64,000 bases of DNA from Prorocentrum cordatum. Taxonomy: Eukaryota; Sar; Dinophyceae; Prorocentrales; Prorocentraceae. Shown here piece after piece: positions 51,170 through 61,430 of the stretch. Numbering within the stretch: position 1 is the first letter of the stretch; each line of letters opens with the position of its first letter. The notes under the pieces were generated by a model that worked only from the letters and a program-made list of their open reading frames with translations, did no database searches and was not told the origin of the DNA. The DNA lies in contig CAUYUJ010006291.1 of the NCBI GenBank assembly GCA_963575745.1, positions 284,976 to 348,975 on the forward strand. Direction: 5' to 3'. The position numbers were made by a program, and so were the translations under genes.

Positions 51170-53100
51170 CCGCCTTCCTTGACGTCGGGCATCGGCGCGC
51201 TGCCTCGCTCGCCCTTGCACCGACTCCTGACTGTTCCCAGGGGCTGTGGGATCGCCCACCCCGTCTGTCGAAATTGCGTGCGGTCCCCCCTCCCTGCCCC
51301 AGCCGCCCTCGCCCCTCACCCTCGATGCAATATCATTCCCTGCCTCCGCCTCGCCCTCGCACTGCCAGCCTCGGCCCGCATGGGTGCTATGTACCGTCCA
51401 GGGGGGTCGCGCGGCGACGGGCGTCGCCGTCGGCCGAGCAGCCGACTCAGGGGCCCCCTCAGCGCCTCGGGGGGGGGATGGGGATGCAGAGTTTGGAGTG
51501 GCCACCGTTGGACTGGGTGGGGGTCTCGGTCTCGCCACCATAGGTCCTGGGCCCTGGCATCAAGGTAGGCGCATCTAGACTTTCAGCGCCTTCGTGGCCT
51601 GGAGGCGGGGGCGCGCGTGCTGTCGGGGGTTGGTGGCGTTGGCCGCGGCACCTGCGCGGCGCCCTCGCGGCGCTGCCGCGGCGCGCGGCGACCCGACCAG
51701 CGGCGCCATCTTGGCCCGCGGTGCGTTTAGATTTGGTTGCCCGTGGCGCACTCGGGCCCCCTTGAGCCCATGGGTTTCTCAAGGGGTCGGGCGTCGGGGT
51801 CGGGGGAAGGGGGCGGGGGCATTGCGGCTTGCGCGCTGGATTTGGGCCGCCTCTCGTCGCCGACTCGCGATCGCGAGGCGGGCGCCCGAGTTTTGCGTTC
51901 GAGTCGGCCGTGTTCGACCCCCGCCCCCTGGGGGTCGTTGCCGCAGCCGTCGCCATCGTTCTAGCGGCCGCCAGTGCCGCCGCCGCTACACAGCTGCTGC
52001 CGCGGCCGCCGACGTCCGACGCCGCCGCCGCAAGCGCCCAGCCAGGCCCGCAGCCATGCGGGCAATGCAAACTGCAGTCGGCGTTGTCGAGCCCAGTTCA
52101 GCCGTGGCGTTGAGGGGGGCTTTCGGGCGGCGATCGGACCATTGCCAATCGGGGGGCAGACCAGCCGTGGTCGGAGTTCTCGTCGGGCTGCAGACGCCAC
52201 CGCTGGGTCACCGATGGCAGGCGGGCCGGTTGATGCGCCGAGCGTTTCGGGGCCTTTGCTGCGCTCAAGTCGGGGGGTGGTACAGCTTTCTCTGAAGCTC
52301 CCGTCAATGAGTGCGGGTGCCGCATCTCGGCCGTGCAGCACCGCTGCGCAACGCATTTCGGTGCCCTCGTCGAGCGGGGGGGGATGCGTGCCCTGGCTTG
52401 GATTCAGAAGCCCGCGCCTGGGCGTCCGCTGTCCCACCCCAGAGCGTACCGCCGCCATTGAAACCACCCGCAGCGGGGCCACGTTTCCTGAGCCCCGATC
52501 CCCAAACTTGCTTGCCTGACCCATGGGGTGACGTTTGGGACCTGTGCTCTGGCACCAAACAGTGTTCTAGATCACTCCACATGTAAAGTTGGATGCGTAG
52601 TAGAATGGGGTATGCGATGGGGTACGCGGTAGCACATGGGGTACATTGTTCTTATGCATTCAGGTATAAGTTGGGGTATGCACTAGAGCTTAAGGTTGGC
52701 AAGCACATAGTCAAGTGCACATTGTAGTATGCATCAGCATTCGAACATGTACCAGCCATCGGCGACCATGCGACACTACGCACGCTCAACCTGCCTCAGC
52801 GGCAACGCGGGCCACGCCAGCCGCGGGCAGCAATTGCGCGGCATTGGTAAGTGAGCACGGCACCGCGTCAAGGACGGCACCAGAGGGCGCAGGTTGATCA
52901 TTTGCCTCTCTAAATGCACGGCATACCCGCACATGTTTAAAGTCAATCGCCACCCGCGTCCGTATCCACTCACCGTTCGCAATTGGCCGTTGCAAGCAAT
53001 TGTGCGCCGTGCGCTCTAATTTGTTTGGGTTGTTTTGGTCTGCGGGGAACCGTCCGGCATGCACCTGCGGTGTTTGGGGTTTTCTGTCTTGCTGGGCGTC
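51170..53100. other. no gene supported; GTATGC-type repeats near 52.6 kb
   Basis: Between 52590 and 52735 GGGGTA(C/T)GC and ATGGGGTAC words repeat irregularly. The remaining open frames are Pro/Ala/Arg-rich and overlap on both strands. Confidence 0.4.
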
Positions 53101-56100
53101 AGTGTTCGCATGCGCGTCTATGGTCACCCCCACTGGTCGGTTTCGTTGTTGATGCGCGCGCGCGTTGACAATTGCCACTTCGCTCTACTGCGCGGCGGGC
53201 TCGCGCCGCTCATGCCCTACGTGGTTTTGAAGGAGTTGAGGCGCGCGCGCCGATCGTGTACTCCTTGCGGCGGGGAAAGCCGCGATGCGCGCCCATCCGC
53301 GCGTTGGCGGGTGCCGACGCCGTGGCGCTACATGAGGTTCGCCCTTGTTGGCGGCCGCAAGGTACGACGCAAGCCGATGGGGCGATCCATTTCTGGGCGT
53401 CGAGGTTGTGGCGCACGCTTGCCACGCTACGGCTTGCCCTAACCGTTCTTCGGCCCGCTGGGCAGCAAGGACCCGAAGGGCAAACGGCACTCGTGCGCGC
53501 TTGGCGTTTGGAGTTCGGCATTCCTTTGCCAGTCGCCTTCTACGTGCGAAGGCCACTGGCTGGCTCTCTGTGCACTCCCATCGCGCATTCGCCGCGCGCG
53601 CCCATGCGTGCCCTGCGCGCGCTGCTTGCCCCCTCATTAGCCATCGGGATTTGCAGGTCCCGCTCGCATTCGCCCCGCCCCCGCCCCCATCTCCCTCGAC
53701 ACAGGAGCGCGCGACGCTGACTTGCCGCGCGCTGCGCAAGCGGTCGCCGCGGGCCCAGGGCTCGCCGACGTGCTTCCGCTTCCTGAACACCTAGGGCGTC
53801 GCGTGCATTCGCGGCGAGTTCCTTCCATGTGCGCTGAGAGCGCAGCGCGCAGTGGACACGCGCTGCATGTGCGCGCATCGGGTGCGCGACGCGCGCCGCC
53901 CGCGCGCGTGCTGTGCGCGGCGAGGGCAGCGCGACCGCGCGCGCCACGCAGTCGACGCATATGTGGGCGCGGCGGGCAGCTCGCGCCGCGCAGGCACCAC
54001 GCGCGCTCCCGTGGCGGTCGCGCAAATCACGGCGTCTTCGCGCCGTTGGTGCCACCAGCGCGAGGCATCGGACATGCGTTGAATGAGCAGGCGGCGCGAC
54101 GGTCAAGCATCGGCGCGGCGAAGCGCAGTCTCCTGCCTGGCTGGGGCATTCGGCTATTGACGCGCGGGCGACTGGCCTTCGGGCTGCGAGGGCCGCGCCC
54201 TGGCGCCCGCGCTTCAAGTCCGAAGCGCGGGGCCCGCGCACCTCGGCGCGCTTAATGCTGCGGCCCCAAGACCCGCCGCCGCCGCGAGCTTCGCCATCAA
54301 TGCGCGGGGGGGCCACCCAGGCAGCGCGAACCGCCATGGCTCCCCCCCCACCCCCCCCCGCACGCATGCGCGCGCGCTCCTTCATGGCAGCGCCGGCGCG
54401 GGGCGCGTCGGTCTCTTGAGGGCCACTGGTCAGGCGCGCCATGGGTTGCTGCGTAGTCGGCTTGTTGTGCCGAAGTTTGCGGCTGCGTCGGCCTGCCACC
54501 CGCGCGAAGCGCGAAGCAAGGGTGAATGCGCGCGCTGCCTCGGCGCCGTCAACCGCCCTCGGGCGCGCGCCCGCGTGAAAACCGTTGTCGCTGCGGGGCG
54601 CGTCGGGCTGCGCGGCGAGCCGGCGCTGCGGGGCGGGCCGACGCCGCCGCGCAGCGAGTGCGAGCGGCTCGCGTCGACGCCTTCCGCCTGCTCGCAAAGT
54701 GAGGCGCGGCGGCCGACCTGAGGCCATCGGCGCCCAGGCCATTCGCCCTCGCCGCCGCGGGGGCGGCTGGCGCCCGCGAGCGCGGGCTCGCGTCGCCCGA
54801 TCACGCGAGCAGGGCGCTGGCCTTCCTCGGCCGCGCCAGCTCCCGCGCTCTGCGCCCGCGCGCTGTGTTTCTGCTGCCCCCTGCGCGGGCGCGCGCGTTT
54901 GATGTTGCGGAGTTTTCCAGGCCGCGCGCGTCTGCGCCGCTCGCGTCTTCCGCCGCCGATCGCGCCCGCGCTGTTGGATTCCGTCTGCCGCGCGCGCGGC
55001 GCTGCGCGCGCGCGGAGATGCGCGGGGCGCGCCCGCCGCTGAGCTCGGCCGTGCCTATCCCAATGTTCTGGCGGGCTGCTGTCGGCCACGCTGCCGCGCG
55101 TGCGTCTGCTGTCGGGTCGCTGTCCAGGCGCGGCGAGGCGCGGGGGCCGTGGTCTTCGGGTGCCCACGGGGGACAGACAAGTTGCGCGCGCGCGACCGAG
55201 CGCTCGCCTCCGCCCGACCAGCAGATCGGATGCGCGAGGAGGCCGGAGCAGGGCGCCGATGAGGAAGGCGCGGGACAAAATTTGTCTCCACATTGCCGGA
55301 GCCGGAACGCGCCGAGACAAAATTTGCCCCCCCCTCTCGGGGGGAGACAAATTTTGAGACAAATGTGTGACAAATTTGTCCCAAAACGTCCATTTTGATA
55401 CAATTTTGTTTGACAAATTTGTCTTTTCATTTGTCCCAGAATTGTTTCAGCTTCAGGCCCAGGGAGGCAATTGTCTTTTCATTTGTGGTTCGGCACGCCC
55501 CAGGCCGACTCAAGGGCGCTGGCAATTTGCTTTGGCGCGGGGCAACCACTAGGCGCGATGGGTCGCAGGCGCCTGGTCCTTGTGCGCGAGGCCGCTTGGC
55601 GCGCGCTCGCGCCCTTTGTCGGGCGTGCGGCAGCAGCGGGTGCGCGCCTGCGGCGGCGGCGCTTCAGTGTTCAATCGGTCGCAACCCAACCGTCCGAGTC
55701 CTGCGTGGCGCTCCCCCCCCGCCCCCGATCGCCCCCGCTGGGGTCGCCCATGTTGGCGCGGTGCTGCAGGAGTGCCCTCGTCGATGGTTTGGAGGTTTTT
55801 CCCGCTTCGCGCACTCATGGTCATGCTTTGTCTCACATTAGCGCGACATGTTAGGGTATGCGATTTCGATCAGAGTTTGTGCAAGGCCCCCCCCTTCTCT
55901 TTTTCGCGCCGCCCGCCCGACTGCTTTGCGCATTCACTATCGCGCCCCCCCCCCGCCGCGCCTACTCGGCCAGGCGGGGCTCGCCCTTCACGCCTGCCCT
56001 CAGCGATATAACAGCGAGCGAGAGTTTTAGCGAACATTGCAATCGCGCCGCCATGGCGCGCACAGCCCCATGCCCTGCCGCTCGCCAGCCGCGGTAGTTC

Positions 56101-57600
56101 GGCTTGGCCGATATCGGCGGGCGCGGGGCGTGGCTGATTTTGGCGATAGCGCTCCTGGGGCCAGCGCGGCCGCCTCGGCTGGAACGTGCTCGGCGGGGCT
56201 GTGTCGCGCAGTTGCGTCGCCCCACCGCGCCCGCGCTGCTCGGGCATCTGGTGCGCCCCCCCCCCCCCCGCGTCCAATCTTTTCACCCCGTCGCGTGCTG
56301 CTTTCTTTCAAGCGTTTGGCCGCGGCCTTCGCCAGCCGCCGCCAGCGTCGCCGCGAGAGGAAGCGCGGCCTCGGTCGGCGCGAATCGCAGCGTCGGCGAA
56401 GTGGGCGCAGCCGCGCGCGCGCGCGGGCGAAGCCGCGGCCCCGATCGCGCTATTCGGGCCCAAGTCCTGGGCCCCTGCCAGCATTTCGGGGCGGACGCCA
56501 GCCGCCCCGATCGCGCCCGTTGCGGCGGCGGGCCCGCGGCCGCCGGGCTGCCGTTCCAGCTGCAGATGGTTGCCGCTTGCATCGGGGCCGCGCGTAGCTC
56601 CAGTGGGATGGGGGGCGGCCATTGCGAACGCTGCCTTTCGCCCTTGTCGGCAGCCCGAGCCGAATGCCGCTGCGTCCGCGCCAGCGCCGCTGCCTTGGCT
56701 CCGATCGCGCTGTGGGTTTGCAGGGGGTTGGCCAGGGGCAATGCCCCAGTTGTGTTGTTCGTGGCTTGTTGTTCGCAGCTTGCTGCCAGTTGCCCCCGCC
56801 ATGTCGCTCGAACAACGAGTTGCGGGTCGTCGGCCCGACGCGCGGCTCCGTTCGAATTGCGCGCGGCTTGCCGTTTCATTTGGCCGCGACTTGGGTCGGT
56901 TCGCGGGCGGCGGGCCCGCGCTTGGGCCGCGGGGCTAGACTGCCAGGTCTTCCCCAACCGAATACGTTGGGCAGGCGCGGTGCGCTCCGAAATAATCTCG
57001 CGCTCGGTTTCGCCGAACGACCACCGACTGGTTTTGGTGACCGACCGCTCCCTGGCGCGGCCCCAGGCGAGCAGATGTCCACGCGTCTGTCAAACACGTT
57101 CGCCTTTCTCGACGTGTGGGGGCGGTCGCGAGCGCGGGTTTCCGCTGTTGCCCGCGCGCGTCTCTGCGGTTTGCATCGTCGGGGCTGGCGCGCGCGCCCC
57201 CCGAGCGGGCGATGTTCCGCGTGCGTCGGGGCGCCGGTGGTTAATTGCCCGCCGCTGGGCTGGCCGTCGGGCCCGCGCGTGGCCCCGACGCGGCGTTGCG
57301 ATGCATTCGCGCTTGGGCGCGGCTTCCCGCGCGGTCGAACCAGCATGGGTGGTCGGGCGCCGCGTGCGCCCGCGACTCAGCGGGCGGTTGTGGGGCGCTT
57401 GAGATCGGGCGCGCTTTTTTTCATCCAGGGGTCGCGGCCAAGTTGGGCATCGATCCCGCAGCGCCCTTGTTTGCCGAAGGTTGTCTGGGGGTGGCGTTGA
57501 AGGGGGGTGGGGGTGGGGTGGCGCTCCGTGTTGTGCTGCGCGCGTTGCGAAGGCTTCGCCCGAGTAGGCGGCGGCGCGTTCGGTGCGCCCGCATCGCGTT
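53100..57600. other. extremely CpG-rich domain without supported genes
   Basis: GCGCGC words and CpG steps are far denser than elsewhere (for example 53880-54000, 54900-55020, 56380-56450). Frames on all strands are long but consist of Arg/Ala/Gly/Pro, the expected result of GC-only codons. I see no splice pattern, no motif and no repeat unit. Confidence 0.5.
55265..55490. repeat. cluster of ACAAATTTGT palindromes in CpG-rich DNA
   Basis: GGGACAAAATTTGTCTCC (55268-55285), GAGACAAAATTTG, GGAGACAAATTTTGAGACAAATGTG, TGACAAATTTGTCCC (55369-55383), TTGACAAATTTGTC (55410-55423) and two ATTTGT(C/G) words follow in 220 bp. All are variants of one short self-complementary motif in otherwise GC-rich sequence. 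Confidence 0.75.
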
Positions 57601-58139
57601 GTGACGGGCCATTAATGTTTTGGCATTGCGTTGCGTATCGCGGCCAGGTGGCTCGTCTGGTTTGCTTCGGGCGCCGAAGGCCAACGGCTTTCGCCAGTGC
57701 CCAGCGCGCGCCATTGAGCACTTGAGCGCTGGAAGCGATGCTGTGCATACCTTGTGACACCCGACACAATCGTATAACCGCACCCATGCAGTTCATGCTT
57801 ACATGCCAGTGGGGCTGTACATGTACGCGTTGAATTGCCGAGTAGTTCCACCCCGCGCGAAACGAGGTTCAACATCACTGCGTGCATACTGGTATTACGG
57901 AAACCTACAAGACATAGACAACCCAAATTCTGGCATGCAAGGTGTAGCGTTTCATGCACCAACGGTACATAATTAGTAATGTTCGAACGAGGCAAGTGCA
58001 AGCTGCTGTTTGCAGGGTCCGTAAACGTTGTGGCTCCGCTTGCTAGGTGCATTGTTCAGTGGCTCGGAGGTCGCTCTCGTGCCCCGTGCCCGAACCAGTT
58101 TTACCGTGCTGCTTAGTCCCTTGTTTGGAAGCCTGGGCC
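57601..58139. other. no gene recognised
   Basis: Composition returns toward normal at about 57700. There are short frames only. Confidence 0.4.
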
Positions 58140-58514
58140 ATGGCGGGAACTGGCCGTGGCGTGTCGAAGATGACCAAGGCAGCCCTTAAAGGGTACGCGA
58201 AGAAATTGCAGGGTAAGCTCGAGCACCGCCAGGCGGAGAAGAAAAAGGATGACAGGTTCGTTGCGAAACTAGTGAAGTCCACCCAGTCCAGCAAGGCCCG
58301 CTCCGTCGTCAAAGCCCGCGGGAAGCTGCAAGGCAAGGTCCAGGTTGTCGCCGCCCGTTCAGTCGGCACCCAGACGCTGACAACGCAACTCGGCAACCTT
58401 TCGAAATTGCAGCCTCTCCCAGATGTGATCGCAGCAGGTGTTGGCCCGATTGGGTCGGGCTCGCGCAATGGCGTGGCCCCGCCGATCCTTCGCCGCAGCG
58501 TGGGCATCCACTGA
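58140..58514 (+). CDS. small basic protein, unknown function
   Basis: ATG at 58140, 124 codons, TGA at 58512-58514. Sequence begins MAGTGRGVSKMTKAALKGYA and continues KKLQGKLEHRQAEKKKDDRF, VAKLVKSTQSSKARSVVKAR: strongly Lys-rich and helical, then a plainer second half (QTLTTQLGNLSKLQPLPDV) ending RRSVGIH. A Lys-rich start suggests nucleic-acid or chromatin binding, which is inference. The ATG lies in a good frame, although the frame is open upstream to 58047. It could also be one exon of a larger gene. Confidence 0.5.
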   Translation: MAGTGRGVSKMTKAALKGYAKKLQGKLEHRQAEKKKDDRFVAKLVKSTQSSKARSVVKARGKLQGKVQVVAARSVGTQTLTTQLGNLSKLQPLPDVIAAGVGPIGSGSRNGVAPPILRRSVGIH

Positions 58515-61312
58515 GCGAGCCATTGACGCTTGCAGGGGTTTAGCGCCCAGGGCGCGGCAGGGCACGCCTGGCGGATGGAGGGCCAGGGAGCGGGATGGGC
58601 TCGGACACGGGCGACGAGGGCGGGGAGAGGGCACGGGGGGCGGCAGCGAACGGGGGAAGGCAGGTGGAGCGCGGGGTGGGCTTAAGGGGCGGAGGGGGGC
58701 CGTCAAGGAGGACAGTCGGTTCGGGGCGCGGGGTCGTCGCGCAGGGCTCGTGGCGCAATGTATGTTTCGGGATGGCTCCCGCCCTCCCTGCCTCGTCGCT
58801 CACGCAGCGGGGGCGGCGGCGACGTGGGCGACGGATGGGCGGGTGGGTATTGAGATGAGGGGTGAGGCGCTATCTCTTTCTTTTTGCTGCTTGCCCGCCG
58901 CCCCGCGGCTGGACCAGATCATGAAATTCCAGGCGCCGCCGCGCGCCGCTGCGCAGCTCCGCCCGCCTCTTGCACTTCGGGCAGACTCGGGGTCCGTGTC
59001 GCTTGAAAGGGGCGTGTCTGTGCAACCCTTGCCGTGCCTCGTGTCCCACTCCGTCATTTCCGCCTCGGGTTCGCCCCCTCCCCCATCTCGCTCTCGTGCT
59101 CGCCTTTCCCCCCCCGTCGATCGTCCATGCCCCTGGCCCCGCGATCATTGTCTCTGGTTCTGGCACGTCCGTTCAGCATGCCATTGCCCGCGTTCTCGTC
59201 GCCATGTTCATGGCTGCCATCGTCGCCATCGTCGCCGTGGACGCCATCGCAGCCAGCAGCAACGCATACATATATGCTGCCCGGCGCGATGACGGCGGCA
59301 GCGGTGGCGGCGAGTCGGGCTGTCTTGGGGCCCAGTGACAGACAGCGGCCCACGAGGGCGCGTGCGAAGTAGCGAGCGCATTGCACGCGGCAAGGGCCAG
59401 GGAGGAATACCCCACGTTGCGTGTCGGAGCTCTGAAGATTGAGGGGGTGCGCCCGAGAGCAGGGGCAGCAGAGTAGTGGGCAGGGGGTGACGGGTGCCGT
59501 GGGACCATCTGGGCAGCATCGGTGCATCGTCGGGGTTTCAATGCGTTGCTCGTGGATCCGCTGAGGAGCTGAGGGGCGATCGAGGGCGCGCTGTGCCCCC
59601 CCGTCCGAGTGGGTTTGCAACCGGGGGCCGTTGCGTCTTTGAAGCAGTTTCTCTTGGGCATTGTTTCAGGCGGCCTGAATCAGGCCTATGACGGTGTGCT
59701 CTCGGGGCCTCGCTGTGGCGCCCTCTGCGCGCCCCAGCCAGCCTCGCGAGCGCCCCGCAACTCACCCCCCACCCCCTCGGAACCGACCAGTGGACCACGT
59801 GCCGCGTGTTGGGGTTGGCTCGTTGCGGGCACTGGTGTTTGCCAGAAGGTTCAGCGGCGTGGTTGGTGTCGGGTTTCGCGCGCACCCTGAGGGGCAATTG
59901 GAGCATCGAAGCGGTATCCTAGCGTTTTGTTGGGCCCCGAGTGTCCCGAGAAGTTGCCCCCGTAAAGGGATTGGTTCGGCGGTGGTTCCGTGGTCGATGC
60001 AGTTGTGGCAGCCCCTGCCCATTGGATGTCATGCGTGCCTTCTCGGACTGCGGGGCGGCTTCGGGTGCACCCCCTGGAGACGGCCAACGGAACGCGGCGT
60101 GATATCAATGTCTTGGCGATCGATTTCTCTGAGGGCCTTCTTCGTGCCCGCAATGTTTTCGCGCGCTCGCCCTGGCGCCGCCATCGGGGCGTTGGCGGGG
60201 CGCCCCCGCAGCCCAGGGAGGGCGTCGGGTGCTCCCTGAGGCAGCCCCGAACGCAGCGCGACACCATGTCCTGCAGTTGCAAGTAGTGGCATGCGTGGCA
60301 TTTGTGGCACCACCTAGCGGGCCCAAGCGGTCCCTCTCGCAGCGCCCGTGTGCAGCCCTAGGGGTTCACCGCTGGCTTCGTTTAGGCACCCTCAGGGGTT
60401 CGGGGGGGCGGGCTTCAGCGCACTTCGAGGGGGCGCGTGCGGCCGTTGAGATGTAGGGTACGCGGAAAGGCAGTTGAAACGTGGCCAAGGGCCAGTGTTT
60501 TCTCGGTGCGTTCGCGGGCTATCCTCGGGGTCTACGCGTGATTTGGGGGTGTCCCACGGGGCCCTATCAGCTGACGCAGCAAAGTGTGCATCGTTGGGCC
60601 GTCGGCGGCCCCCTTCTGGGCCACCCTCTTCGGATCCGTGCGGGGCCCTCTTGGGGCCATCTCGGTGAGCCGCCAGAGTGCCCACGAGGTTTCGGGGCGG
60701 TCCTCGGCGGGGTGGCAGGTAGGTCCCGTCAGCGGAACCAGCCAGGGGGCTGGTGCGCAACACGTTATGCAGGCGATCCTCGCGGGGGTCCTGGGATCCC
60801 GTGCGTCGGGTCTTTTAGCAGCCCTCTTGGGCCCCTTTCGGGGCCACGCGCGCGCGTTACCTTGTGCGCGACGGGCCGCCGTGTAGCCATCAATGGTGTG
60901 AGTTGAGAGCACATGCAACGACGTGCATATAGCCGAGCCAAGCGCAACACTATTACACTGAGCACCAGCAGCTAGCAGCTAGCAGAGGACTGCGGCGATG
61001 GCCGCCCCCCCCCCGTGGAACGCCACAGTTCACGCGCGTTCACGTTGCGGCAAACAAGCAGGGCCCGTCGGTGCGCCAGGTCCGCCAGGTCCGCAGGTCC
61101 GCCAGGTATCCAGATCTTCCAGGGGCGGTCGCCCTGAGGTGCGTCGCTGGGTCCCTTGTTTGAAGCAGCGTGTCGGGCCTTCGTGGTGCGCCCCCCGCGC
61201 CTCGGGCGCCCTGGGCGTCGCCGTCTTGGCTCGAGCTGTTGAGGCTTGCGCTGTCGAGGACAGCTGGCTGCCCATCTCCTGCCAGATCGGCAGTGGAGTA
61301 CGCCGCCCAGCG
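58515..61312. other. no gene supported
   Basis: GC-rich, with C- and G-runs. 59050-59330 has short frames with hydrophobic stretches (IVAIVAVDAIAASS) but no start or end that fits a gene. 61050-61110 has GGTCCGCCAG repeats. Confidence 0.4.
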
Positions 61313-61430
61313 ATGAGTTCCCGCGACAAGCGGCCAGCTGGCGGGGATGGCAAGGGCTCGCAGCCGAAGGCTTCCAAGAGGACCAAGGCGCAGCCTGCAG
61401 ATGGGAAGGACGCCAAAGGAGGCGGACAGG
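61313..61430 (+). CDS. first exon of the right-edge gene
   Basis: MSSRDKRPAGGDGKGSQPKA then SKRTKAQPADGKDAKGGGQG: a basic, disordered N-terminus with possible nuclear signal (KRTK). The donor is not certain (61420-61435). The frame beyond becomes Pro/Ser-rich and Cys-rich from (CTG)n at 61551-61575, which I take as intron. Confidence 0.5.

Noticed and set aside
53540-54742. 400-codon - frame
   Set aside because: Same reason: stop codons are rare by composition alone in GC-only DNA.
56104-57402. 432-codon + frame in the CpG-rich block
   Set aside because: Equally long frames exist in the other frames and strand; composition is only Arg/Ala/Gly/Pro with scattered Cys; no motif or splice signal.
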